Shown piece by piece: positions 1 through 7,839 of a DNA stretch of 64,000 nt; the first letter of the stretch is position 1, and every line of letters begins with the position of its first letter. Source of the DNA: ZC4RG19 sp017577565 (GTDB lineage Bacteria; Actinomycetota; Acidimicrobiia; Acidimicrobiales; VFJN01). The notes beneath the pieces are model-generated. The model was not told the DNA's origin and did not search any database. It saw only the letters and a program-made list of their open reading frames with translations. Where the stretch lies: positions 1 through 64,000 of the forward strand of contig VSCH01000008.1 in NCBI GenBank assembly GCA_047459075.1, written 5' to 3'. A program made the position numbers and the translations under genes.

Positions 1-38
1 GGGTGGGCGAAGTCGTGGCTGGCGTCGAGGATCGGCAC
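1..38 (-). CDS. 5' end of an unidentified gene (partial)
   Basis: A GTG codon (bases 36-38, minus strand) is preceded at good spacing by a strong ribosome binding site, AAGGAGGGG, at 42-50. It opens a frame reading VPILDASHDFAH before the window ends. Only about twelve codons are visible, too few to assign a family, so no function is proposed. The gene is divergent from the NfeD gene at 143, with about 100 bases of shared upstream DNA. Confidence 0.5.
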   Translation of the reverse strand, partial: MPILDASHDFAH

Positions 39-142
39 GGTCCCCTCCTTGGCTCTCCCCGGCTTTCTAGCGCCGCCGGCGACCCGGCGCCGCCCCGTCG
101 CCCGCGCCCCGGACGTCGGGGCCCGTCACCTACGATGCCGAG

Positions 143-658
143 GTGAACGGTTTCCTGTGGCTCGGTGTCGTGTGCACCCTGCTGCTGGTCGCCGCGATCG
201 TGTTCGACGGCCTCACCGACGTCGTCGACGCGCTCGACGTGGGCTCCGGGTGGCTGTCGCTCCCGGTGGTCGCCGCGTTCCTGGGGGCCTTCGGGTTCGG
301 CACCGGCGCGTTCTGGGGGTCGCTGGGCACGCCCGCCCTGCTCCCGGGGCTCGCGGCCGGCGTCGCGTTGGGCTGGGGCGCCGTGCGGCTCACCCGGGCG
401 GCCATGCACGTGCCGCCCGACGCCGTCGAGCGGTCCGCCGACATGGTCGGCTCGCTGGGGCGCGTCGTCACGCCACCCGCCGTGGGGCGCTACGGCGAGG
501 TGATCCTCGACCGCCCGACCGGTCCGGTGAAGGTCGCCTGCACGTCGGCGACGCCGCTACCGGTCGGCACCGAGGTGGTGGTCGTCGACGTCGCGTCGCC
601 GACGCTCGTCACCGTCGCGCCGTTCGACGACCTCGACGCCCACGCGCTCGACGCCTGA
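143..658 (+). CDS. NfeD-like membrane protein
   Basis: A 171-residue protein with an N-terminal hydrophobic helix (about residues 3-21), two further hydrophobic segments (about 38-60 and 62-82) and a C-terminal small beta-barrel-like region (about 105-160) with the G-x-V-x(n)-G-E-V-x-L pattern of NfeD OB-fold domains. NfeD proteins partner membrane-bound SPFH/flotillin proteins, and the next gene 36 bases downstream is exactly that. The GTG start fits a leaderless transcript: TACGAT (131-136) sits six bases before it and there is no Shine-Dalgarno. It is the short NfeD type without the ClpP-like protease domain. The family call rests on topology, the OB-like tail and the neighbour. Confidence 0.75.
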   Translation: MNGFLWLGVVCTLLLVAAIVFDGLTDVVDALDVGSGWLSLPVVAAFLGAFGFGTGAFWGSLGTPALLPGLAAGVALGWGAVRLTRAAMHVPPDAVERSADMVGSLGRVVTPPAVGRYGEVILDRPTGPVKVACTSATPLPVGTEVVVVDVASPTLVTVAPFDDLDAHALDA

Positions 659-694
659 GGCGCCGAGCGGTCACGTCCGTCTCCGAGGGGAGCT

Positions 695-2131
695 GTGTTG
701 GAACCATCGCCAGTCGTCGTCGCCGTGCTCGGGGGCCTCGCCCTGGTCGCGCTGATCGTCGTCTTCGTCATCAGCCGCATCCGGGTCGCGGGCCCCAACG
801 AGGCGTTCATCATCACCGGCCGCAAGGGCAAGGCCGGCGCCAACGACACCTCCGGCCAGAAGGTCGTCATGGGCGCCAGCGTCTTCGTCGTGCCCTTCGT
901 CCAGAGGCTCAACGTCATCGACCTGACCAGCCGCCAGATCGGCGTGTCGGTGCCCGCCGCGGTGTCGTCCAACGGCATCCGCTGCTCGCTCGAGGGCGTC
1001 GCGGTCGTCAAGGTCGGTGGCAGCGAGGAGCTCATCCGGGCCGCCGCCCAGCGCTTCCTCGGCCAGCAGGACGAGATCGACGTCTTCACCCGTGAGGTGC
1101 TGGCCGGCTCGCTCCGGGCCATCGTCGGGCGGCTGACCGTCGAGGAGATCATCCGCGACCGGGCCGCCTTCGCCGCCGCCGTGGCCGAGGAGGCCGAGAA
1201 CAGCCTGACCGGCCAGGGCCTCGTGCTCGACACCTTCCAGCTGCAGGACATCCAGGCCGAGGGCAACTACCTCGCCGACCTCGGCCGGCCCGAGGCCGCC
1301 CGGGCCGAGATGGAGGCGGCCATCGCCGAGGCCAACGCCCGCCGCGAGGCCGAGCAGGCCCGCATCCGGGCCGAGGAGGAGATCGCGATCGCCAGCCGCG
1401 ACCTCGCCCTCAAGCAGGCCGAGATCAAGGCCCAGACCGACGCCGCCGCCGCCGAGGCGGCCGCCGCCGGCCCGCTGGCGCAGGCGGCCAAGGACCAGGA
1501 GGTCCTCGCCGCCCAGGAGCTGGTGGCCGCCCGCCGGGCCGAGCTGACCGAGCGCGAGCTCGACACCTCGGTCCGCAAGCCGGCCGACGCCCGCCGCTAC
1601 GCGATCGAGCAGGAGGCCGCGGCCGAGAAGGCCCGCGAGATCGCCATCGCCGAGGCCCAGGCCGAGAAGGCGCGGCTCGAGGGCGCGGCCGAGCGCGAGC
1701 GCCGCACCGCCCTGGCCGAGGCGGTCAAGGTCGAGGGCATGGCCGAGGCGGCCGCCATCGCCGCCCGCGGCGACGCCGAGGCCGAGGCCATGCGCAAGCG
1801 GGCCGAGGCCTACAAGCACTACGGCCAGGCGGCCGTCGTCGACATCCTGGCGGGCACGCTGCCCAAGGTCGTCGCCGAGGCGGCGAGCCCCATGAGCCGG
1901 ATCGACAAGATGACGGTGATCTCGACCGACGGCGCCGGCCAGGCCGTCCGCAACGTCGCGTCGACCGCCGCCCAGGCCAACGAGATGCTGAAGGCGCTGT
2001 TCGGCATCGACCTGACCCAGCTCGTCGCCGGGCTCACCGGCGCCGCCGGCAACGGCGACGGCCACCGCGCCGACGGCGGGGCGCCGCCGGCCGTCGAAGC
2101 CGGCGCCACCGACGGCGGCTCGCCCGCCTGA
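695..2131 (+). CDS. Flotillin-like SPFH/band 7 membrane scaffold protein
   Basis: A 478-residue protein. An N-terminal membrane helix (residues about 5-28) is followed by an SPFH/band-7 domain (about 30-190; it contains GPNEAFIITGRKGK and the DVFTREVLAGSLRAIVG stretch). A long Ala/Glu/Arg-rich coiled coil follows (about 195-400), then the flotillin-type tail that ends in a short Gly/Ala-rich region. Flotillins assemble membrane microdomains with NfeD partners, and nfeD lies directly upstream. The ribosome site GAGGGGAG at 685-692 serves either GTG 695 or TTG 698. A strong hairpin follows the stop. The family is clear; the physiological client is unknown. Confidence 0.88.
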   Translation: MLEPSPVVVAVLGGLALVALIVVFVISRIRVAGPNEAFIITGRKGKAGANDTSGQKVVMGASVFVVPFVQRLNVIDLTSRQIGVSVPAAVSSNGIRCSLEGVAVVKVGGSEELIRAAAQRFLGQQDEIDVFTREVLAGSLRAIVGRLTVEEIIRDRAAFAAAVAEEAENSLTGQGLVLDTFQLQDIQAEGNYLADLGRPEAARAEMEAAIAEANARREAEQARIRAEEEIAIASRDLALKQAEIKAQTDAAAAEAAAAGPLAQAAKDQEVLAAQELVAARRAELTERELDTSVRKPADARRYAIEQEAAAEKAREIAIAEAQAEKARLEGAAERERRTALAEAVKVEGMAEAAAIAARGDAEAEAMRKRAEAYKHYGQAAVVDILAGTLPKVVAEAASPMSRIDKMTVISTDGAGQAVRNVASTAAQANEMLKALFGIDLTQLVAGLTGAAGNGDGHRADGGAPPAVEAGATDGGSPA

Positions 2132-2140
2132 CCGCCGCCC

Positions 2141-2170
2141 GGGCGGGGCCGCGGCCGCGCGGCCCCGCCC
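2141..2170. terminator. Bidirectional hairpin between convergent genes
   Basis: A perfect 12-bp stem (GGGCGGGGCCGC, 2141-2152, pairing with 2159-2170) with a six-base loop fills the gap between the stop codons of the flotillin gene and the convergent LLM oxidoreductase. No T tract follows, as is usual in very high-GC actinobacteria, so termination is inferred from position and stem strength. Confidence 0.55.
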
Positions 2171-2176
2171 GTCGCG

Positions 2177-3100
2177 TCAGCCGGCGGCGAGGTCGCGCAG
2201 CAGGGCGCGGGTGCGCTGCCGCGAGGCCCGGCGGTCGTCGCCCACCGGGAAGGGCGCGGCCCACAGCTCGGTCGCACCGGCGGCGAAGAGCGCCCGGACG
2301 GCGTCGGCGACCGCGTCCTCGTCGCCGACCAGCGCCACCTCGGCCGGGGACGAGGCGCCGCCCGCCGCCAGCACCCGCTGGTAGTTGGGCAGCGTGCCGT
2401 AGACGGCGAAGGCCCGGGCGGCGGCCTCGCGGCCGGCGTCGACGTCGTCGGTGACCGCCACCGGCAGCCCCACGACGACCCGGGGCTCGGGGCGCCCGGC
2501 GGCGGCGGCCGCCTCGCGGATCGTCGGGGCGATGCGCTCCTCGACCGCCCGGGCGTTGGCCATCCAGGTGACCGTGCCGTCGGCCAGCTCGCCGGCGGCC
2601 GCCAGGGACCGGGGCGCCAGGGCGGCGACGACCAGCCCGTAGGTGCGGGGCAGGCCACCGAGGTCGTCGTTGGCCACGTACTCCTCGCCCGAGAAGGCGA
2701 CGCGGCCCTCGCGGCGGAGGGTGTCGAGCACGGTCAGGTACTCGCGCAGGTGGCGGGCGTTCGTGCCGTACGAGAGGCCGAAGACGCCCTCGACGATCGG
2801 GCGGTGGGACACGCCGACGCCGAGGGTGAACCGGGACGGCTCGGCCAGGGTGGCGGCGACGGTGGCCGCGGTCCGGGCCATGACCAGCGGGTGGCGGGGG
2901 TAGGTGGGCACGACCGAGGTGCCGAGGGCGATGCGGCGGGTGGCCCGGCCGACGAGCGGCAGGATCACGAGGGGGTCGAGCGCGCCCCCGCCGCCGGGGA
3001 ACCAGAGGCCGGCGAAGCCGTCCTCCTCGGCGGCCACGGCCGAGTCGACGATCCGGTCGACGTCGGTGCCGCCGGCCGTCAGTGCGATGCGCATGCTCAT
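2177..3100 (-). CDS. LLM-class (F420-dependent type) oxidoreductase
   Basis: A 307-residue luciferase-like TIM-barrel protein. It shows the family signatures in order: an N-terminal MSMRIALTAGG strand, EEDGFAGLWFPG (about 26-37), IALGTSVVPTYPRHP (about 57-71), RFTLGVGVSHRP (about 90-101), then DELADGTVTWMAN-like and GLPVAVTDD segments. Actinobacterial members mostly use coenzyme F420 rather than FMN, but the cofactor and substrate cannot be read from the sequence. ATG at 3100 was chosen; a second in-frame ATG lies six bases in. It is divergent from the YwiC-RIC-haemoglobin operon and could share the DosR-like box in the 83-base gap. Confidence 0.82.
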   Translation of the reverse strand: MSMRIALTAGGTDVDRIVDSAVAAEEDGFAGLWFPGGGGALDPLVILPLVGRATRRIALGTSVVPTYPRHPLVMARTAATVAATLAEPSRFTLGVGVSHRPIVEGVFGLSYGTNARHLREYLTVLDTLRREGRVAFSGEEYVANDDLGGLPRTYGLVVAALAPRSLAAAGELADGTVTWMANARAVEERIAPTIREAAAAAGRPEPRVVVGLPVAVTDDVDAGREAAARAFAVYGTLPNYQRVLAAGGASSPAEVALVGDEDAVADAVRALFAAGATELWAAPFPVGDDRRASRQRTRALLRDLAAG

Positions 3101-3133
3101 GGCGCCGACGCTAGGCGCCGGGTTCGCGACGTT

Positions 3134-3147
3134 GTGACCTTCGACCC
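3134..3147 (+). promoter_or_regulatory. DosR/DevR-like box upstream of the YwiC-RIC-haemoglobin operon
   Basis: GTGACCTTCGACCC matches 10 of 14 positions of the mycobacterial DevR core GGGACTWWAGTCCC. It shares a 15-base identity (GACCTTCGACCCTGG) with the box before the hemerythrin-like gene at 22548. Its end lies 23 bases before a weak -10-like CAGGCT (3171-3176), which in turn is seven bases before GTG 3184, a geometry nearly identical to the cyd and hemerythrin promoters. Confidence 0.55.
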
Positions 3148-3183
3148 TGGCGGGCGCGCGGCGCCGCCGCCAGGCTCGACCTG

Positions 3184-4020
3184 GTGGCCACGACCTCGTC
3201 CGACACCCGCCCCACCGCCGCCCGACCCGCTGCGCCGCCCCGGGCCCGCCCGGCCTGGCGGGCGGTCGCGCTCCCCGACGAGCACGGCGGTTGGGGCCTG
3301 AGCGCCGAGCCCGCGCTCCTCGGCCTGCTCGTGGCGCCCTCGTGGGCCGGCGGGGCGCTCGCGGCCGGCGCGGTGCTCGCCTTCCTCGCCCGGACCCCGC
3401 TGAAGCTCGTGCTCGTCGACCGCTGGCGGGGCCGGTGGCTCCCCCGCACGGGGCTGGCGGCCCGGATCGCCGCTGCCGAGCTGGCCGCGCTGGTCGCGCT
3501 CGGCGCCCTGGCGGTCGCCCTGGCCGGGCCCGCGTGGCTGGTGCCGGTCGCCTGTGCCGCGCCGCTCGTCGCCGTCGAGCTGTGGTTCGACATGCGCAGC
3601 CGCAGCCGCCGGCTGACGCCGGAGCTGTGCGGCGCCCTCGGCGTGTCGGCCGTGGCCGCCGCGGTGGCGCTGGCCGGCGGCGCCCCGGGCAGGCTGGCGG
3701 CCGCGCTGTGGGTCGTGCTCGCCGCCCGGGCCGTCGCCACCATCCCGGCGGTCCGGGTGCAGATCGTCCGCCTGCGCCGGGGCACGGGGTCGGTGGCGGC
3801 CAGCGACGGCGCGGGCGCCGCGGGCGTGGCCGTCGCCCTGGTGGCCGTGGCCCTCGACCCCGAGGTGGCCGGCGGTGCGGCCGCCGTGGCGGCGATCGGG
3901 GCGCTGCAGGCCGTGTGGGTGCGACGGCCGCCGGTGCCGGCGAAGGTGCTCGGCTTCCGCCAGCTCGCCCTGGGCCTGGCCGTCGTGGCGGCGACGGCCG
4001 TCGGGACGTGGATCGCGTGA
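3184..4020 (+). CDS. YwiC-like integral membrane protein
   Basis: A 278-residue multi-pass membrane protein. The DEHGGWG motif (about residues 37-43) and the following short helices with RTPLKLVLVDRWRGR are typical of the YwiC-like family. Eight or so hydrophobic segments span the rest. The molecular role is unknown; homologues often sit near nitrate/nitrite or NO genes, and here the two following genes are an iron-sulfur repair protein and a haemoglobin. The start is GTG 3184 without a good Shine-Dalgarno, consistent with a leaderless mRNA. The next ATG lies 11 bases after the stop. Possibly controlled by the DosR-like box at 3134. Confidence 0.8.
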   Translation: MATTSSDTRPTAARPAAPPRARPAWRAVALPDEHGGWGLSAEPALLGLLVAPSWAGGALAAGAVLAFLARTPLKLVLVDRWRGRWLPRTGLAARIAAAELAALVALGALAVALAGPAWLVPVACAAPLVAVELWFDMRSRSRRLTPELCGALGVSAVAAAVALAGGAPGRLAAALWVVLAARAVATIPAVRVQIVRLRRGTGSVAASDGAGAAGVAVALVAVALDPEVAGGAAAVAAIGALQAVWVRRPPVPAKVLGFRQLALGLAVVAATAVGTWIA

Positions 4021-4031
4021 GGGAGGACACG

Positions 4032-4772
4032 ATGACGACGATCGACACGGGGACCCGGCTGGCCGACCTGGTGACCGCCCACCCCCGGCTGGCCCGGGAG
4101 CTCGAGCGCCGGGGCCTCGACTTCTGCTGCGGGGGCGACCAGACGGTCGACGAGGCCTGCCGGGCCGCGGGGCTCGACCCGGCGACGGTCGCGTCCGAGC
4201 TGGCGGCGGTCACGGCCGGGGCCGACGACGAGCGGGCGCCCTGGGCGACGATGGGCCCGGCCGAGCTGGTCGACCACATCGTCGACACCCACCACCGCTT
4301 CCTCTGGGAGGAGCTGCCCCGGGCCGAGGCGCTCGCCGAGAAGGTGGCCCGCGTCCACGGGGCCCGCCACCCCGAGCTGGCCGAGGTGCGGCGGCTGGTC
4401 GGCGAGCTGCGCACCGACATGGAGCAGCACCTGTCCAAGGAGGAGCGCCTGCTGTTCCCCCGCATCCGCGAGCTGGCCGGCACGGGGGCGATGGCGTCGT
4501 TCCCCTGCGGCAGCCTGAGCAGCCCGATCTCGGTGATGCTCGTCGAGCACGACCGGGCGGGCGAGCTGCTCGCCCGGCTGCGGGTGGTCACCGACGGCTA
4601 CCGCACGCCGCCCGACGCCTGCGCGTCCTACGCCGCGTGCTACGAGTCGCTGGCCCAGATCGAGTCCGACACCCACCTGCACGTGCACAAGGAGAACAAC
4701 CTGCTGTTCCCCGCCGTCCTCCGCCTCGAGGAGCAGGCCGCGGACGCCCGGTCCTGCCGGTCGCCGGCATGA
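4032..4772 (+). CDS. ric: Iron-sulfur cluster repair di-iron protein RIC/ScdA
   Basis: A 246-residue protein with the two expected modules. The N-terminal ScdA/DUF542 domain (about 1-65) carries the DFCCGGDQT cysteine pair. The C-terminal hemerythrin-like domain (about 80-235) has the di-iron ligand pattern: DHIVDTHHRF, EQHLSKEERLLFPRI, VEHDRAGELL and HLHVHKENNLLFPAVL. RIC proteins repair Fe-S clusters damaged by nitric oxide or peroxide and bind NO at the di-iron site. The start has a GGGAGGAC ribosome site at 4021. The stop overlaps the start of the truncated haemoglobin gene (ATGA), so the two are translationally coupled. Confidence 0.92.
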   Translation: MTTIDTGTRLADLVTAHPRLARELERRGLDFCCGGDQTVDEACRAAGLDPATVASELAAVTAGADDERAPWATMGPAELVDHIVDTHHRFLWEELPRAEALAEKVARVHGARHPELAEVRRLVGELRTDMEQHLSKEERLLFPRIRELAGTGAMASFPCGSLSSPISVMLVEHDRAGELLARLRVVTDGYRTPPDACASYAACYESLAQIESDTHLHVHKENNLLFPAVLRLEEQAADARSCRSPA

Positions 4773-5215
4773 CCGCGCCCGACCGCCCGGACCTCGACCG
4801 CCGGGAGCACATCGCCCGGATGGTGCGGGACTTCTACCGGGACGTCGCGATGGACGACCTGCTCGGCCCCGTCTTCGAGGCGGCCGGGGTCGACTGGTCG
4901 GTCCACATCCCCAAGCTCGTGGACTTCTGGGCCTGGCAGCTGCTCGGCGACCGGTCCTACGGGGCGCGCAACCCGCTGCGGGCGCACGAGCCGGTGCACG
5001 CCCGCACGCCGTTCACCCCCGAGATGTACGAGCGGTGGCTGGGGCTGTTCACCGCGACCGTCGACGAGGGCTTCGCCGGCCCCTGCGCCGAGACGGCGAA
5101 GGGCCGCGCCCGCCGCATGGCCCGGGCGCTGCAGCGGCTGCTCGAGGGCGAGCACGCCCCCGGCTCCGAGCCGGTCGAGCCCGTCGTCACGATCGGGCGG
5201 CGCCCCGCCCGCTGA
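4769..5215 (+). CDS. Group III-type truncated haemoglobin
   Basis: A 148-residue single-domain globin. It shows FYRDVAMDDLLGPVF (about 23-37), WSVHIPKLVDFWAWQLLG (about 42-59) and the proximal-histidine region RAHEPVHARTPFTPEMYERWL (about 68-88; only part of this needs to be conserved), the pattern of class III truncated haemoglobins. These bind O2 or NO; the exact reaction in this class is unsettled. The gene overlaps ric by four bases, so it is probably co-made with the NO-damage repair protein. A hairpin follows at 5224-5260. Confidence 0.87.
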   Translation: MTAPDRPDLDRREHIARMVRDFYRDVAMDDLLGPVFEAAGVDWSVHIPKLVDFWAWQLLGDRSYGARNPLRAHEPVHARTPFTPEMYERWLGLFTATVDEGFAGPCAETAKGRARRMARALQRLLEGEHAPGSEPVEPVVTIGRRPAR

Positions 5216-5223
5216 GGCCCCCT

Positions 5224-5260
5224 CCGGCGCCGAGCCGCACGCCGGGTGGCCCGGCGCCGG
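5224..5260. terminator. Inverted repeat between convergent operons
   Basis: CCGGCGCC at 5224-5231 and its reverse complement at 5253-5260 flank a 21-base interior that can itself fold. The element fills the gap between the stop codons of the haemoglobin gene and the convergent TauE gene. Its terminator role is inferred from position. Confidence 0.4.
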
Positions 5261-5269
5261 TCCCCCGGC

Positions 5270-6064
5270 TCACCCGGCGACCGCCAGGACCGCGTTGACC
5301 ACCGCGACGGCCACGAGCAGGCCCGCGAAGGCGTGGAGCGAGCGCTCGGCGGGGAGCCGGTGGCCGAGGGCGGCGCCGGCGACGCTGCCGGCCAGCATGG
5401 CGGCGGTGAAGGGCAGGGCGACCGCCCACTCGACGGCGCCGAGGCCCCGGATGGCGAGCGCCACCGCGGCGTTGCCGAGGACGACGGCGAGCGACGTGCC
5501 GACGGCCTCGGGCATCGTCAGGTGGAGGGCGAGCGTCAGGGCCGGGACGACGACGAACCCGCCGCCGACGCCGAAGAGCCCGGTGAGGAAGCCGACGACG
5601 GTGCCGGCCACGAGCACCGCCGCCGCCCGCCGGGCGGCCGCCCGCCGCTCGGTGCGCACGGGGGCGGTCGCGCCGATCGCCGCCGCCTCGCCGACCCGGG
5701 TGCACGACGGGCAGGCGGTCAGCATCCGGTGGGCGGCCACCAGCACGAGCACCGAGAAGCCGACGAGCAGCGTCTCGCCGTCGAGCCGGCCGTTGAGCTC
5801 GGCCCCCGCCCACGACCCCGGCACGCCGACGGCGACGAACACCGCGGCGACCCCCCACCGCACCCGCCCCGCCCGGGCGTGCCGGCCCGCGGCGCCGGCC
5901 GCCGAGGCCCCCACCGCCACGAGCGACGTCGCGGTGGCGGCCGCCGCCGGCTGACCGGCCAGGTGGGCGAGGACGGGCACGGCGAGGACCGAGCCGCCGC
6001 CGCCGAGGCTGCCGAGGGCCAGGCCGATCAGCAGGCCGAGGCCCGCGACGAGCGCCGGGGTCAC
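5270..6064 (-). CDS. TauE/SafE-family sulfite/sulfur-anion exporter
   Basis: A 264-residue multi-pass membrane protein with the duplicated TauE/SafE repeat. The first half has LGLLIGLALGSLGGGGSVLAVP (its glycine cluster is diagnostic) and the second has VGFLTGLFGVGGGFVVVP. A polar loop (about residues 110-145) with CPSC separates the halves. Family members export sulfite, sulfoacetate or related anions. The GTG start overlaps the stop of the upstream persulfide dioxygenase-rhodanese gene by four bases (GTGA), so it is translationally coupled. Together they resemble the staphylococcal cst sulfide-oxidation operon, where TauE would export sulfite or thiosulfate. Confidence 0.85.
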   Translation of the reverse strand: MTPALVAGLGLLIGLALGSLGGGGSVLAVPVLAHLAGQPAAAATATSLVAVGASAAGAAGRHARAGRVRWGVAAVFVAVGVPGSWAGAELNGRLDGETLLVGFSVLVLVAAHRMLTACPSCTRVGEAAAIGATAPVRTERRAAARRAAAVLVAGTVVGFLTGLFGVGGGFVVVPALTLALHLTMPEAVGTSLAVVLGNAAVALAIRGLGAVEWAVALPFTAAMLAGSVAGAALGHRLPAERSLHAFAGLLVAVAVVNAVLAVAG

Positions 6065-7476
6065 ACGCCGAGCGCCGCGGCCCCGCCGAGCAGGTCGGAC
6101 ACGTCGGCGAAGCCCTCGGCCCGCAGCACGCTGCTGGCGATGGCCGACCGGGTGCCGCTGGCGCAGACGAGCACGACGGGCGCCGACGGGTCGAGCTCGC
6201 CGAGCCGCTCCCGCAGGCGGGCCAGCGGGAGGTGGACGGCGCCCTCGACCGGCGCCTCGGCCACCTCGCCGCCGGTGCGGACGTCGACGAGCTGCAGCCG
6301 GTCGCCCAGCGCCGACCGCCGGCGGGCCAGCTCGTCGGCGGTCAGCCGCGACAGGCGGGCCGCCCGCTCGGGGTGGGCGACGAGCAGCGCCTCGACGTCG
6401 ACGATCGCGCCGACGACGTCGTCGAACCCGATGCGGCCGAGGCGGATCCGCGCCTCGCGCACGGCGGCGCGGCCGCCGCCGGCGACGACGACCGGCGTCC
6501 CGGGGGCGATGACGCTGCCCGCCTGCTCGGCGTAGCGGCCGTCGAGGCCGACGTTGATCGACCCGGCCAGGTGCCCGGCGGCGAACTCGGCGGTCGGCCG
6601 GACGTCGAGCACGACCGCGCCGTCGGCGACCGCGCGGTCGACCGCGTCCAGGTCGAGGTCCGGCAGCTCGCCGTCCCGGTCGAGGAGCGGGTGGTCGGCC
6701 CGGTTGAGCACGGCGTCGTAGCCGAAGTAGCCGGGCGCCTCGGGCTGGCCCTCGGTCACCAGGGCCACGAACTCCTCGACCCCCATGGGCCGGAGCGCGT
6801 GGTTCGTGCGGCGCTGCTCGCCGATCGTCGAGACGGTCTCGGTCGACAGCGCCTTGCCGCACGCCGAGCCCGCCCCGTGGGCCGGCAGCACCAGCGTGTC
6901 GTCGGGCAGCTCCATCAGGCGGCGCACCGACCGGTGGAGCTCGGTGGCCAGCTCGCGGGCGCTGACGCCGAACGAGGCGAGCAGGTCGGGCCGCCCGACG
7001 TCGCCGATGAACAGCGTGTCGCCGGTCAGGACGGCGGCCGGCTCGGCCCCGGGGGCGGGGCGCACGACGAGCGAGATCGACTCCGGCGTGTGGCCGGGGG
7101 TGTGGAGGACCTCGAGCTGCACGCCGCCCAGGTCGATGACCTCGCCGTCCTCGAGCGGCCGCGACGGGTACTCGGTGCGCCCGCGCGAGCCGACGGCGAT
7201 GGTGGCGCCGGTGGCCGCGGCGAGCTCCAGGTGCCCGGCGAGGAAGTCGGCGTGGAAGTGCGTGTCGACGACCAGCTCGATGGTCACGCCCTCCTCCCGG
7301 GCCACGGCGAGCATCTCGTCGACGTCCCGTCGGGGGTCGACCGCGACGGCCCGGCCGGTGCGCCGGTCGCCGACCAGGTACGAGGCCTGGGACAGGCAGC
7401 CCAGGTAGAGCTGGCGGATGACGAGGGGGTCGGGCAGCTGGTCGAGCGGTGAGCGGTCCGCGGGAAGGCTGTTCAT
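6061..7476 (-). CDS. CstB-like persulfide dioxygenase with pseudo-rhodanese and rhodanese domains
   Basis: A 471-residue three-domain enzyme. Residues about 20-250 are an ETHE1-type metallo-beta-lactamase domain with the mononuclear iron motif THFHADFLAGH (73-77 are HFHAD) and TGDTLFIGDVGRPDL. Residues about 262-360 form a rhodanese fold whose active loop reads VVAGGGRAAVREA and has no cysteine, so it is probably catalytically dead. Residues about 370-471 form an active rhodanese with Cys438 in VCASGTRS. This is the domain order of S. aureus CstB, which oxidises persulfides to thiosulfate. The ATG has an AGGAGGAG ribosome site. It is divergent from a CstR-like repressor across two operators, and coupled downstream to tauE. 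Confidence 0.88.
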   Translation of the reverse strand: MNSLPADRSPLDQLPDPLVIRQLYLGCLSQASYLVGDRRTGRAVAVDPRRDVDEMLAVAREEGVTIELVVDTHFHADFLAGHLELAAATGATIAVGSRGRTEYPSRPLEDGEVIDLGGVQLEVLHTPGHTPESISLVVRPAPGAEPAAVLTGDTLFIGDVGRPDLLASFGVSARELATELHRSVRRLMELPDDTLVLPAHGAGSACGKALSTETVSTIGEQRRTNHALRPMGVEEFVALVTEGQPEAPGYFGYDAVLNRADHPLLDRDGELPDLDLDAVDRAVADGAVVLDVRPTAEFAAGHLAGSINVGLDGRYAEQAGSVIAPGTPVVVAGGGRAAVREARIRLGRIGFDDVVGAIVDVEALLVAHPERAARLSRLTADELARRRSALGDRLQLVDVRTGGEVAEAPVEGAVHLPLARLRERLGELDPSAPVVLVCASGTRSAIASSVLRAEGFADVSDLLGGAAALGV

Positions 7477-7498
7477 GGGGTCTCCTCCTGTGCCGTCC

Positions 7499-7512
7499 TA
7501 CCCCGGGGGGTA
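7499..7512. promoter_or_regulatory. CsoR/CstR-family operator 1
   Basis: TACCCCGGGGGGTA is a near-palindrome with the TA-C-tract-G-tract-TA form of CsoR/RcnR/CstR family operators. It lies 23 bases before the persulfide dioxygenase start on the minus strand and would block that promoter. Confidence 0.7.
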
Positions 7513-7521
7513 TGAGTGACG

Positions 7522-7537
7522 ATACCCACCGGGGTAT
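7522..7537. promoter_or_regulatory. CsoR/CstR-family operator 2
   Basis: ATACCCACCGGGGTAT is a second GC-tract palindrome centred 24 bp from the first, about two helical turns. It overlaps the -10 region (TAGGAT, 7537-7542) of the repressor gene, whose ATG follows six bases later without a Shine-Dalgarno, a leaderless arrangement. The two sites would give coupled autorepression and repression of the divergent sulfur operon. Confidence 0.72.
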
Positions 7538-7548
7538 AGGATCGCCAC

Positions 7549-7818
7549 ATGCGGTTCCCCGACGACGTCACCGCCGACGTGCGGGCGCGCCTGCGCCGCG
7601 CCGAGGGCCAGCTGCGGGGTGTGCAGCGGCTGCTGGAGGAGGGCGCCGACTGCCGGGAGGTCGTCACCCAGCTCAGCGCCGTCCAGGCCGCGCTGCACCG
7701 GGCCGGCCTGCGGCTCATGTCGGCCGGGATGCGCCACTGCCTGTCCGACCCGGAGCGGGCCCGGGCCGAGGGGATGACGCCCGAGGAGATGGAGGAGCTC
7801 TTCCTCACCCTCCGCTGA
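7549..7818 (+). CDS. CsoR-family repressor, probably persulfide-sensing (CstR-like)
   Basis: An 89-residue all-helical DUF156 protein that shows the family stretch RLRRAEGQLRGVQRLLEEGADC and the second helix ending in MRHC. Cys35 and Cys64 occupy the two cysteine positions of CsoR (C36 and C65 in the M. tuberculosis protein), but the Cu-ligand histidine position (H61 there) is Gly60. Copper sensors need that histidine. CstR persulfide sensors lack it and keep the cysteine pair. With the divergent persulfide dioxygenase-rhodanese and TauE genes and the GC-tract operators, a persulfide sensor is the best reading. The start appears leaderless. Confidence 0.85.
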   Translation: MRFPDDVTADVRARLRRAEGQLRGVQRLLEEGADCREVVTQLSAVQAALHRAGLRLMSAGMRHCLSDPERARAEGMTPEEMEELFLTLR

Positions 7819-7839
7819 CCGCCCGCCGGGGTCGTCGCC

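Noticed and set aside
7549..7818. Copper-sensing CsoR
   Set aside because: The ligand histidine position is glycine, no copper transporter is adjacent, and the neighbours are persulfide genes.
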